From Azadirachta indica (lineage: Eukaryota > Streptophyta > Magnoliopsida > Sapindales > Meliaceae): a stretch of DNA of 64,000 bases. Both the position numbers and the translations under genes were made by a program. The stretch's first letter is position 1. Each line of letters opens with the position of its first letter. Positions 1 to 11,034 of this stretch are shown piece after piece. The stretch spans positions 1,052,824 through 1,116,823 of the forward strand of contig CM040440.1 of assembly GCA_022749755.1 (NCBI GenBank), in the 5' to 3' direction. A model generated the notes under the pieces. That model was not told the DNA's origin. It saw nothing but the letters and a program-made list of their open reading frames with translations, and did no database searches.

Positions 1-91
1 ACTAATTTAAGCAAACATAAAATCGTAAATACTCTAATGCAGTCAAATGAAAATTTCAAATTATTCCAAATGAAGTGATTAAATATATAAA
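1..91 (-). repeat. Athila-like LTR D2, left part
   Basis: This stretch matches the D1 3' LTR from about 4380 (AATTTAAGCAAACATAAAATCG and what follows). It continues without loss at 16521, so it is the left part of one LTR that element A1 split. The start of the LTR lies outside the window. Confidence 0.85.
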
Positions 92-390
92 TGATATGAA
101 CTTCACTAATAACGTGACGAAACCCAACACCGAATATAGTAAAGAACTCCAAAATTTCCCCAAGATGCAAGTTTATTAAGCCTTGCCCGATATCTATCTA
201 GATAAAATCCAAGACTATGATTTACTTAAACACCACACCAAGACCCTCAAGAAAACACTCAAAAATTTAGATGATAAATTTGGTTGTTTTGAATACTATA
301 AGAAATTAAACTTGAAGAGCTCAACAACAAGAACTTGTAAGAAATAATTTAACACTCAAATTGCTTGTTTCATTTTAAGAAATGAAAGCC

Positions 391-400
391 TTTTTTTATA
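391..400 (-). promoter_or_regulatory. Probable TATA box of the family A LTR
   Basis: The minus strand reads TATAAAAAAA after GCC. The same GCCTATAAAAA-type core is present in the other A LTRs (for example near 16015-16025 and 28625-28632). It lies downstream of the TGACG cluster and upstream of the presumed R-U5 part, as a plant LTR promoter should. Confidence 0.55.
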
Positions 401-511
401 GGCAAATACAAAGGGAAAATGTCAAAAGTTAGGTTATCAATCTTACCTAATAATTTGACAAAATAAATTCAACCTTATGATTTTTTAAATTTACAAATTT
501 CAAATATGAAA

Positions 512-555
512 ACGTAAGCAATGACGTCATATATATATGACGTAAGCAATGACGT
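512..555 (-). promoter_or_regulatory. as-1-like TGACG cluster in the family A LTR
   Basis: A palindromic TGACGTCA (522-529) is followed by TGACGTAAGCAATGACGT (538-555). The latter holds two TGACG motifs separated by seven bases (TAAGCAA). The plant as-1 element of the 35S promoter has the same spacing and shares TAAG after the first motif; TGA-type bZIP proteins bind it. The cluster lies about 110-160 bases upstream of the LTR TATA box on the element strand. Activity is inferred. The pair is also intact in the solo LTR at 28768-28785 and is decayed in the A1 5' LTR near 16140-16180. Confidence 0.5.
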
Positions 556-639
556 GGAATGTGTATGATGAAAATGATTACATCATTTTAAGATTCTTAA
601 AATTACATAAATGAATTATAATTTTTGAACATTTTCATA

Positions 640-2337
640 TTAGTTTTCTTGAACTCCGATCGTTTGAATGATGTTCACTGAGCTTAATTCTTCAAGATGT
701 GTATCTTGAATTGTATTTGAATCACACATCTTTTTAATTAGTCCATTTAAGGCACTTTCCAATGTCTTGGCTCTAACTCTTGTAATCGGTCCACTCGACA
801 CGCTTAGCAAATCATATAGATGCCGTAATTAAGTATCTCCAACCTTATGTCTAAGGTTCTCCTCTTATTTACGTGGTTGCACAACTTCGTTTGCATCATT
901 CTCCCCCTCTTGAAAAGGATTTGTCCTCAAATCGCTACTTACATGAAAAGGAGATAAGTCAGAAATATTAAATGTTGTACTAACCCCATACTCGCCTGGT
1001 AACTCAAGTTTGTAGCCATTGTCATTGATGCGTTCTACTACTTGAAATGGGCCATCTCCCCTTGATAAAAGTTTAGAACGTCTTTACTAAGGAAAACACT
1101 CCTTCCTCATATGTAACCAAACCAAATCTCCTGCTTTAAAGACAACTTTCTTGTGTCCCTTATTGGCTTACTTGGCATATTGTTTCGTTCGTTGTTCTAT
1201 GTGTTGCTTTGCTTTCTCATGAATCTGCTTAATGAAATTAGCTTTCTTCTTGCCATCTAAATTAACGCGCTCATTCATAGGTAAAGGAGTTAAATTCAAA
1301 GGAGTTAGTAGATTAAAACCATAGACAATTACAAAAGGTGAAAACTTAGTGGCAGAATGAACACAAGGATTATAAGCAAATTCAACATGTGGCAAGCAAT
1401 CTTTCCAAGTTTTTAAGTTCTTTTGTATGATAGTACGCAACAAAATAGACAATGTCCTCTTTGCTATTTCGGTTTGACCATCTGTTTGTGGGTGACAAGT
1501 AGTAGAAAATAATAATTTAGTTCTCAACTTTCCCCATAATGTTTTCCAAAAGTAACTTAAGAACTTTAAGTCTCGATCTGAGACAATAGTTTTGAGCATT
1601 CCATGCAACCTAACAACTTCCTTGGAAAATAAATCAGCTATATGTGATGCATCATTAGTTTTATGAAATGCAATAAAGTGTGCCATCTTAGAAAACCTAT
1701 CGACAACCACAAAAACTGAGTCTCTCCCCCTCTTTGTCCTAGGTAATCTCAAAATAAAATTCATAGAAATATCGACCCAAGGTACACTAGGAATAGGAAG
1801 TGGTGTATACAATACATGTGATTGTTGCCTAGACTTAGCTTGCCTACAAGTAATGCATCTCGCACAAACCCTTTTTACGTCACGTTTCATGTGTGGCCAA
1901 AAGAAATGTTCATGCAATACGTGTAAAGTCTTAGCTACGCCAAAGTGACCCATCAAACCACCACCGTGTGCTTCTCGAACAAGTAACTCACGCAAGGATG
2001 AATATGAAGCACACAATTTATTTTCTCGAAATAGAAAACCATCATGCGAATAGAACTTCCCACATGCTCCCTTAGTGCAATTCTTAAACAAGTCACAAAA
2101 ATTAGAGTCCATTGCATACAACTCTTTAATGTACTCAAATTCAAACAATTTAGTATCAAGAGTTGAAAGTAAAGCGTACCTGCGTGATAGTGCATCAACA
2201 ACTATATTTTCTTTGCCTTGTTTATATTTGATCACATAAGGAAATATCTCAATGAACTCTACCCATTTGGCATGACGTCTGCTTAATTTGTGCTGCGCCT
2301 TTAAATGTTTCAAGGATTCATGATCCGTATGAATCAC
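640..2337 (-). pseudogene. A1 pol: RNase H end, integrase and LTR-encoded tail
   Basis: The 1168-2337 part is open for 389 codons. In order it holds the end of RNase H (HTDHESL, then DALSRR), the integrase zinc domain (HGGGLMGHF ... CITC), and the catalytic core with acidic residues in WVDIS, VSDRD and GQTEI. A stop at 1165-1167 follows KQYAK. Beyond it, in the same frame, are the integrase C-terminal domain (VWLHMRKE) and the tail GPITRVRAKTLESALNGLI, which lies in the LTR and ends at the stop 640-642. Further stops interrupt the C-terminal part. The tail resembles the C-terminal motif of CRM-type integrases, which has been proposed to target centromeric chromatin. Dead copy. Confidence 0.9.
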
Positions 2338-3525
2338 AAACTCTTTGGACTAAAGGTAATGCTGCCAAGTTTCTAAAGTTCGAACCAATGCATACAATTC
2401 TTTGTCGTAAGTGAGATAGTTTAAAGTCGCACCATTTAGTTTCTCACTAAAATACGCAATCAGTCTTCCTTCTTACATTAGTACGTCTCTGATTCTTGTA
2501 CTTGAAGCATCACACTCTATCTCAAATGTTTTAGTAAAGTTTGATAAACCAAGTAAAGGTGCATTAGTCAATTTTTTTTTGATAAGTTTTAATGCCTTTT
2601 CTTGATCTTTTTCCCACTTGAACTAAACATTCTTCTTGATGACTTCAGTTATGGGTGCAGCTATGCTACTAAAATCTCGAACAAAGCACCGATAAAAACT
2701 GGCCAATCCATGAAAGCTTCTTACTTGATTTGTCAAAGTAGGCGTTGGTCATTCTTGAATTGCCTTCACCTTCTCCTCATCGACCTCAATCCCTTTAGCA
2801 CTCACAATAAAACCAAGAAATACAAGCTTATCCGTATAAAATGTATATTTCTTAAAATTAGCAACTAGCCTTTCTTTCTCTAAAACCTTTAAAACAAGTT
2901 TTAAATGTTCAATATGATCATTCAAGTTTTTGCTATAAATTAAGATATCATCAAAGTGGACTACTATGAATTATTTAACATGGTTCATAAGTCTTATGAA
3001 AGTATTAGGTGCATTATTTAACCCAAAAAGCATAACTAACCATTCATACAAACCATATTTTGTTTTAAATACAGTTTTTCACTCATCCCCTTCTTTCATC
3101 CTAATTTGATGGTATCCACTCTTAAGATCAATTTTAGAAAACACACAAAATCCATGCAATTCATCTAAGATATCATCTAATCAAGGAATGGGATGTCGAT
3201 ACTTTACCGTAATATTGTTGACAGCTCGGCAATTAACACACATCCTTCATGTCCCATCTTTTTTAGGCACTAGTAGCACCGGAACCGCACAAGGACTCAT
3301 GCTTTCTCTAACACACCCTTTCTCCATCACCTCATTAACTTGTCGTTAAAGTTCCTTTGTCTCCTCGGGATTACTTCCATAAGCTGGTCGGTTTGGAATT
3401 GTTGCACCGGGTATAAAATCAATTTGATATTCAATTTCTCGAATTGAAGGTAAACCCGGGGGCACCTCTTCAAGAAAGACATCCTCGAATTTCTGCAGAA
3501 GAAACATAATATTGTAGGGTAAGGA
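2338..3525 (-). pseudogene. A1 pol: reverse transcriptase and RNase H, heavily broken
   Basis: Translating the minus strand in pieces gives RT segments that parallel A7 55572-56460: NPEETKELQ, a GYHQIRM-type block, [10 protein letters not shown] and the LASFYRCF connection block, then RNase H. Stops and frameshifts occur throughout, and no open frame of useful length remains. Assignment is by alignment to the A7 copy. Confidence 0.85.
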
Positions 3526-4261
3526 TCAATCAAAATCGTCAGTACACAAAAAGGCCTCCTTGTACATAAGTACTATAAGGGGTTGTTGTGAAAGTAAAGC
3601 TTTCTTTATCTCACTTTTTTTTGCAATAAAATTGTATTTTTCCTCTCTCTCACACATCAACGCTGCAACTCTCTCATTTTTCCTCTTACTCTCTTTCACA
3701 ATTTTGGCTTTCTCGTTTTCTTTTTTCTTTTCACTCGCTTTTTGCATCTTTAATTGGTCTTCGAGAACTTGTTTTAGAGTCAATGGTACAAGTGATATGG
3801 ATTGTCTTTTGATGGTAAAAGAGTATATATTAGTGAAACCATCATGTGTAACTCGTCGATCGTACTGCCATGGTCTGCCTAATAGGATGTGACATGCATG
3901 CATAGAAATCACGTTCAAAAGGACCTCATCCTCATACTGCCAATAAAGAATGCCACCAACACTTGTTTTGTTATCTTAATTTCTCCACAATTGTTTAGTC
4001 ATTGAAGCCGGTACGGTCGTGGATGTTTCGTGGTAGGTAATGACAATTTCACAACTAATTCAGTGCTGGCCACATTGGTGCAACTTCTTCCATCAATTAT
4101 AATGCTGCAAACTTTGTTGTTGACAAAACACCGAGTATGAAACAAGTTCTCCCGCTGATCATTTTCTTCTTCCTTAATCTGTACGCTAAGAGCTCGTCTT
4201 GCCACTAATAATTCTCCTTCCGCAGCATATTGTCCTTCGTAATTATCTTCACGAGATGTGA
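3526..4261 (-). pseudogene. A1 protease and linker, cut by D1
   Basis: Segment 3999-4261 encodes the retropepsin region (CSIIIDGRSCTNVASTELV). The usual DGGS-type active-site string is altered to DGRS. Segment 3526-3918 holds HILLGRPWQYDRR and a lysine/glutamate-rich linker (EKKKENEKAK) between protease and RT, open for 130 codons. The upstream end is the D1 insertion junction at 4261/4262. Confidence 0.85.
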
Positions 4262-5639
4262 TGTGCAAATTTTAAATGCTCGCAAGTACACGAATCATTA
4301 ATAGCTAACGATAAGTTCATCCGAGGTCGATCTCTCGCGGAATTACAATGGTTTAAATTCTTATTATTTTCTGTTAATTGCTAATTTAAGCAAACATAAA
4401 ATCGTAAATACTCTAATGCAATTAAATGACAATTTCAAATTGTTTTAATTGAAGTAATTAAATAAATAAATTACAGGAACTTAAAATCTATAAAATTCTG
4501 TTGAATTCAATTAAATTAGATGGAGTTTGACTAATTATCTAATCTGGTATTGAAATATAAGGTAAATTAAACAAACATTATGTATTTTAGATTATTGGTT
4601 TTTCCACTAAAGTTAGAGAATTCTAATTATCATGGTAATTCTCACTTATAATTAATTAAATATATTCTTGATATGAGGCTTCTACTTAATTAATTGTATT
4701 GTTATAAGGAAATCATTTAACCATTTAATTCAAACCAACTCAATGGATTCAATTCAAATACTTGTTCAAAAGAGCTTAATTAAGGTAAGATGATGTTTCT
4801 AACATCTTAATTCTCAAATTAATTTCAATTACAAATAATAGATAGCAAATCCACAACAAATAATCAAAATTATACAGATTAATGAACAAGAAATAATCTT
4901 AACTTTCAAATTAATCACGTTTCACAAAATATTTAATACCATTTCGATAGCAAAGCCAAACTCCCAAAATATGTTTACACTTCTATTCTTAAATTCAAAT
5001 TTATGAATCTAATTACAAAAGTTCTAAACATATTTGAAAAATAAACAAACTAAAAAAAAGCTTCCCTTTTTTGAAAGTTCACCACCAAGTTTTTGAAAAA
5101 AATGATAATTCTGCTCAGTAAGAATGTTCTCTTCAATCTAGCAATCCTCCCCCTTCAATGGAAAACTAACTCTTTAGAAAACCCTATTATTCATCAAATT
5201 CTTCCCCAAATTCGTTCTCTGCCCCAGCAGCCCTCCAAAGTCATCCCTCTTACTTATTTTGTCAATAATTTATTCAAAATTCACTCCCACATGTCAGGGA
5301 AAGTTTGTATCCCAATTGTCTTCTTTCCAGCTGGAGTTTTGACCCTTAAAACTTCAACATTGACTTTCTTTTTGAAATGTACACTTGTAAATCATTATAT
5401 CTAGTTTTCAAATTATTTTGTATCATCTAAATACAAGTATTAAGGACAAAGTTATGTAAGAAAATACAGACTATGTTCAGCAAATACGGGCCTTTCAGCA
5501 TCTTGGGTTTGTTTTTGGGCTTTTTACAACAATTCCTGCAAATAATAAAAAGAAATTCAAAGTAATAAAATTCTAAGATAAAATACATGAATAAATGACA
5601 TAAACATAACAAAATATTAGGACAAATATTAATTTATCA
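4262..5639 (-). repeat. D1 3' LTR (1378 bp)
   Basis: The plus-strand text runs from TGTGCAAATTTT to ATTTATCA, so on the element strand it starts TGATAAAT and ends GCACA. It matches 13031-14241 and the other D LTRs at 16521-17680, 31953-33328 and 38787-39269. It lacks the ~117-bp deletion present in the D1 5' LTR. Confidence 0.92.
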
Positions 5640-5653
5640 AATTCCCCCAAACC
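5640..5653 (-). other. D1 polypurine tract
   Basis: The minus strand reads GGTTTGGGGGAATT immediately before the 3' LTR. This is the expected plus-strand primer for reverse transcription. The same site flanks D2 (17681-17694) and D3 (from 39270). Confidence 0.8.
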
Positions 5654-7461
5654 TAGATTTTGCTAGTCCTCGAGCAAAACTAAAATAAAAATAAAAATAA
5701 AAGATTCAACATGCATGTAAAAATTTCTTTCTAGAGATGATTCCTCAAAATGTGAATGACTTCAAAAGAATGCAACATGCTATAGGGTTAATCAATGACT
5801 TATCCAATTGCCAACAAATTTTTTTTTTTTTGTTAAGAAGTTATCCTCGTACGTAGTGTGTGATAACCATAGATCAATTATCATCTCTCTTGTCATCCTT
5901 TACATTATCAGAATATAACATGCATTGATGTTTCAACTTCAAACTTCACAAAAGTGGTCGCTCTTAAAGAAATGCACTCGAAATTTGGGTTATCACTAAA
6001 CTGTATGTGAGACAAGCATTAAGCTTAGATTTTTAATGGAAAACAAAGCTCACATACAAAATAAAGAATACTCTATTTCTGATGTAATAATGCTAATCTC
6101 ATGAACGGAATGCTAACAACTTAATTTTCCTGACAATGAATGCAAACTAATCATATGATACACGAGATCAACATAGGACTTTTCTTTTTTGCGTTGTAAT
6201 GAGGCTATAGGGTAAGGTGAGGATAAGAATTGGTGGATAAAAGATAAAATAAAGCCATAAGAACTCAATAATATGTGCACTTATCATCAAATTCTCATTT
6301 TTCAGTGTTTTTTCATATTCTGCAACCACTCATTTACATTCACCTCTTTTTTCATTTTCCTTTTTTTTTTCAATCTCAAATTTCATTTTGCAGCCTCATC
6401 TTTTTTTTTTTTTCACTGCACTTTCATAATCAACCTTAGCATTTCTCCCTTTTTTTTTTTTTAAGTGCAACACATTGATAAAACATTATAACACCAAGCA
6501 CTACTTCAAGAAATAACAACCCCCAAACTTATAATAAGGCACATATTCAATCAATTCATTTATGGCTCAAAGAATAGAACAAAAATATAATATTGGATAC
6601 TTGGCTATTAGGTTTGATTGTGATTGGTTTTAAGAAAGAAAAAGAACATACTGAGGCTCAAAATGGTTATTAAGGAAGAATATACATTAGGGAGGCAAGA
6701 AAGGCGCAAACGATTCAAATAAGGCCTAGGATCACTTTTCATGTATCATACAATCAATATTATAATCAAAGCATGAATAATCAAGATAATTAACCAAAAC
6801 AAAGTATAATGAGATCATTTGAAAGAAAATATGACAAGAAAATATACAGTAATGATAAACACTCAGAATAGAAGTTCCAGGGCTCAAAATCTCACAATTA
6901 GGGTTCTATGAGTCTACACTATCTTGCACATTATCCTCTAATCATGTGATTTCATTAAATCAAGATTCAAATCAATTATGGCTTAAAGTGCATATGTAGT
7001 AAAAGAATAAACAATGAAACGTAGTTAAAATAATAATAATAATAATAATAAAATCATGATTTCCCTTAATATCTCATCAATTCTAATTAGTCATATAGAA
7101 ATTGCATACTAGTCTCATATAAAGGAATCATCACAAAAATTCAAAACAAAGAGAAAAAAAAAAGAAAAAAATATTGAAAATTTTTTTTTAAAAAAATTTT
7201 AGTGTTTATGACTAAATAGTTCAAAACAAATACAAATATTAAAGTACACTTAAAATCTTTCAAACACGCTAAAACCCCACCCCCAAACCTATATAAACAT
7301 TGTCCTCAATGTTTAAAATATAGTTTAACTTAGGAAAGCATTAATGAGACAAATAGAAAAAAAATTAAATAAAAAAGAAAAGGATAAGATACTACCAAAC
7401 ATGAATGGGTTGCCTCCCACCAAGTGCTTTCTTTAACGTCTTAGCGAGACGTTGCCTTTTT
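5654..7461 (-). other. D1 noncoding region between pol and 3' LTR
   Basis: About 1.8 kb with no credible frame. It is rich in poly-T and poly-A runs (5820-5831, 6360-6465, 7140-7200). It corresponds to the spacer in which some Athila elements carry an env-like gene; none is visible here. The part near 7280-7460, next to the end of pol, contains the GGTTGCCTCCCACC string that I recognise from this element class. The first ~230 bases recur in fragment D3 (39270-39510). Confidence 0.7.
7027..7052. repeat. AAT microsatellite
   Basis: A simple (AAT)n run of about eight units within the D1 noncoding spacer. Confidence 0.9.
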
Positions 7462-8913
7462 TTATTGAGGGTTGAACAATTCAATGCATTTAACCTCTCT
7501 CTTGTTCTGAACTCCTTCTAAATAAGGCTTCACACGATGTCCATTTATTTTAAATGTTGTTTGAGTCTTTGGATTTAACAATTCTACCGCTCCATGAGGA
7601 AACACTTGGACTATTGGAAATGGTCCACACCATTTTGACTTCAACTTTCCTGAAAATAATTTAAGACGAGAGTTAAACAAAAGAACATTCATTTCAGGAT
7701 AAAGAGATTTGTGAATTAGGCCTTTGTCATGATAACGCTTAGTGCGTTCTTTATAAATTTTTGCATTCTCGTAGGCTTCATCCCGAATCTCTTCTAACTC
7801 ATTAAGTTGAAGTAAATGCTTCTCTCTTGCCATTTTCATGTCCACGTTTAACTCCTTAACTGCCCAATATGCCTTGTGCTCAAGCTCTACGGGTAAGTGG
7901 CATGCCTTTCCAAAAATTAACCGATATAGGCTCATACCAATAGGTGTCTTATATGCTGTGCGATATGCCCATAATGCATCATTCAACTTAGCCGCCCAAT
8001 CTTTTCTTGAAGGTCGTACTGTCCTTTCCAAAATTCCCTTGATTTGGCGATTGCTAACCTCAACTTGGCCAGAAGTTTGTGGATGGTATGGAGTTGCCAC
8101 CTTATGTGTAATGTTGTACTTCTTTAATAATCCGTCGAAGAGTTTGTTACAAAAATGACTTCCTCCATCACTAATTATGGCCCTTGGTGTCCCAAACCTG
8201 CTAAATATCACATCTTTCAAAAATTTCACAACACAATTAGCATCGTTAGTTCGGGTTGGTATAGCTTCAACCCACTTGGACACATAATCAATTGCAACTA
8301 ATATGTATTGAAAACCAAACAAAGATGGAATAAGTCCCATGAAATCAATCCCCCATACATCAAAAAGCTCAACAACAAGATTGTTTGCTAAAGGCATCTC
8401 ATTTCTCTTGCTAATGTTACCACTCCTTTGACATTTATCATAACGCAAACAAAAATTATGAGCATCTTTGAAGAGAGTTGTCCAATAAAAACCAGATTGC
8501 AATACCTTGAGCGCTGTTTTCTTACCACCGAAATGACCTCCACAATGAAGCTCATGGCAAAAGGTTAGAATACTCTCGTATTCATCTTCAGGCACACATC
8601 GACGAATGATTTGATCTTGACAAATCTTAAACAAATATGGCTCATCCCAAAAATAATGCTTACAAGAAAATAAAAATCTCTTCTTTTCCTGAAAAGTGAG
8701 ATTAGGACGCAATACACCACAAGCAAGATAATTGACAATATCAGCATACCATGGTTCATGACCTAAAGAAAATAAGTGTTCATGAGGAAAAGTTTCAACA
8801 ATCGGTTGTTTTTTTTCGTGTTCATATGTGTCAAAATCTGAAAATAACCTAGAAAGATGATCAGCAACAACATTCTCACTACCTTTCTTATCCCTTATTT
8901 CTAAATCAAATTC
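7462..8913 (-). pseudogene. D1 integrase
   Basis: The 7462-8712 part is open for 416 codons; the upstream 200 bases continue the homology through breaks. The zinc domain has [11 protein letters not shown] followed by CLRYDKC, and the first cysteine ligand area is altered relative to the usual C-x2-C spacing. The catalytic core shows [15 protein letters not shown] and GQVEVSNRQ, which supply the D,D,E residues. [20 protein letters not shown] and the [13 protein letters not shown] helix are typical of Athila/Tat integrases. The frame ends before the LTR, unlike families A and C. Confidence 0.88.
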
Positions 8914-9660
8914 TTACAAAAGCAACACCCACCGAATTAGTCCTGGCTTCGCATTTGGTTTTATTAATAAATATTTCAATGTCGCATGGTCCGAATGCAC
9001 AATGACTTTAGATCCTACCAAGTATGACCTAAATTTGTCTAATGCAAACACAACAGCCAAAAACTCTTTTTCAGTGGTGGAATAATTTAGTTGGACATCA
9101 TTGAGTGTTCTACTAGCATAATAAATAACATGCAAATGCTTCTCTACTCTTTGCCCCAAAACAGCCCCTATAGCATAATCAGATGCATCAGACATAATCT
9201 CGAAAGGTAACAACCAATCAGGTGCCATGATAATAGGTACGGATGTTAATTTTTCTTTCAAAGACTTGAAGGCGACAAGGCAATCATCATTAAAATCAAA
9301 GGGAACATCTTTAGACAACAAATTACATAATGGACGACTTATTTTAGAGAAATCATTAATAAATTGTCTATAAAATCCTGCATGTCCTAAGAAACTCCTA
9401 ATTCCCTTAACAGAAGTAGGTGGTGGTAATTTAGCAATCAAATCAATTTTCGCCTTATCAATTTCAATACCTCTAGTAGAAATAACATACCCTAGCACAA
9501 TGCCTTGTTGCACTATAAAATGACTTTTTTCCCAACTAAGTGTCAAATTACACTTAATGCATCTCTCAAGATCCAAAGTCAAGTTATGGAGACAATCATC
9601 AAACCAAGTTCCAAAAACTGAAAAATCATCCATAAATACCTCAATGAATTTCTCCACCAT
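8914..9660 (-). pseudogene. D1 reverse transcriptase C-terminal half and RNase H
   Basis: Open for 248 codons. It begins at the RT active-site strand ([11 protein letters not shown], a Y/FxDD-type motif), continues through [12 protein letters not shown] and the connection block ([12 protein letters not shown]), and ends in RNase H ([38 protein letters not shown]). A stop at the left end separates it from integrase. A frameshift separates it from the N-terminal RT half, with which it overlaps by about 20 bases. Confidence 0.88.
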
Positions 9661-10065
9661 ATCCCATATCCCAAAAAATTGACATCATGCATCTTTGGAA
9701 TGTTGCAGGAGCGTTGCATAAACCGAACAGCATTCTCCTAAAGGCAAATGTTCCAAATGAGCAAGTGAATGTTGTCTTCTCTTGATCCTCCCGTGCAATC
9801 GGCACTTGATAATAACTTGAAAGACCATCAAGAAAACAATAAAAATCATGCCCTGCCAATCTTTCCAACATCATATCAATAAATGGAAGTGGAAAATGAT
9901 CTTTCTTTGTAGCTGATTCAACTTTCTATAATCAATGCACATTCTCCACCCAATAGTCATGCTAGTCGGCATCAACTCATTATTTTGATTCCTCACCACT
10001 GTAATGCCTGATTTTTTTGGTACAACATGAACCGGACTAACCCATTTACTATCGGAAATTGGGTA
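9641..10065 (-). pseudogene. D1 reverse transcriptase N-terminal half
   Basis: Segment 9641-9874 encodes GLSSYYQVPIA, TFTCSFGTFAFRRM and [19 protein letters not shown], which are RT palm motifs. Upstream to about 10065 the homology continues through stops (KWVSPVHVVPKKSG and a CIDYRKLN block). The frame is lost just after SIFWDM, so RT is split. Confidence 0.85.
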
Positions 10066-10071
10066 AATGAC

Positions 10072-11030
10072 TCATGCATCTAAGAGTTTTAAAACTTCTT
10101 TCTTAACTACCTCTTGCAAATTAGGATTTAATCTCCTTTGGGCTTCTCTCGCAGGTTTGGCATTATTCTCTAAAATAATTTTATGCATGCACATTGTAGG
10201 ACTAATGCCTTTAATGTCACTTATACTCCATCCTATAGCTTTCCTAAGTCCGCTAAGCTCTCTTACAACTCTCTCTTCTTCGGTTTGGGTTAAAGTAGAT
10301 GAAATGATTACAGGGTATGTATCCCCCTCTCCCAAAAATATGTATTTAAGATGTTTAGACAATTCTTTAAGCTCAATTTTAGGTGGAGTGATTTCTGCCC
10401 TTTGAAAGGATTTTGGTAGCTCTAAGGGTTTGCTAGGTTCTTCTGAAATTGCTTTAGCTTTATCTAGCATCTCATGGTATCCCTTAGTCTCTTCTTCAAG
10501 TGTTTCTTCTACTCTCTCACCAACAAGTGCAACTTCAAGCTTATCCTCCATTTTTTCTTGCAAATAAGTGCTATAAACAAGTGAGTCTATACAATCAATA
10601 AAAGAGCACTCATCTTTAATAGAAATGGAAGGAATTGATAAAGAATCAAACACTTTAAATTGGACAGTTTCTCCTAAAACCGTCATTGATAACCTCCCAT
10701 TTTGGACATCAATAATTGTCTTGGTTGTTGCCACGAATGGTCTACCAAGAAAAATTGTATGCTCTTTGTCCTTTGAGGGTGTTCCTTCCATCTCCAAAAC
10801 CACAAAGTCCACTGGTACAATGAGCTTGTCTACTTACACCAACAAATCCTCAATTATTCCCTTTGGATATTTAACTGATCTATTCGCAAGTTGAAGTGTC
10901 ATAGTTGTAGGCTTAAGCTTCCCTAAACCTAGTTGCAAGTATATGGAGTATGGCATTATATTAATACTTGCTCCTAAGTCTAACATGGCTTTAGCTGTCT
11001 TCTTGTCCCCCATAGTTATGTTTATGTTGA
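10072..11030 (-). pseudogene. D1 protease and pre-RT region
   Basis: The retropepsin active site LDLGASINIMPYS reads on the minus strand near 10985-10945. Its C-terminal part, FLGRPFVATTKTIIDV, lies in the 246-codon segment 10072-10812. A stop near 10835 separates the two. The remainder is the acidic linker toward RT. Confidence 0.82.
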
Positions 11031-11034
11031 AACT

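Larger units (their letters stand above)
92..898 (-). repeat. A1 3' LTR (807 bp)
   Basis: The plus-strand text runs from TGATATGAAC to GTTTGCATCA. Read on the element strand it starts TGATGCAAACG and ends TATCA. These ends are fixed by the solo LTR at 28323-29127 and by the target duplications of A1 and A7. The first ~257 bases on the element strand (898 down to 642) are coding: the pol frame runs on to a stop at 640-642. A promoter region and TATA box follow. Confidence 0.93.

Noticed and set aside
640..898. Placing the family A LTR start after the pol stop codon (LTR of about 550 bp)
   Set aside because: Solo LTRs at 28323 and 51921 and the duplications of A1 and A7 all include the coding tail, so the longer LTR is correct.
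3560..3892. A 110-codon plus-strand frame opposite the A1 linker, with a similar one at 56620-56925
   Set aside because: Antisense shadow of the Lys/Glu-rich linker, which reads as Phe/Ser-rich on the other strand.
5093..5404. A 103-codon plus-strand frame in the D1 3' LTR
   Set aside because: Not kept in the 5' LTR or other D LTRs, and on the strand opposite to the element.
6273..6464. A Phe-rich 63-codon frame resembling a membrane protein
   Set aside because: Produced by poly-T runs in the D1 spacer.
5654..7461. env-like gene of an Athila element
   Set aside because: No frame above about 60 codons and no recognisable signal or transmembrane pattern beyond homopolymer artefacts.
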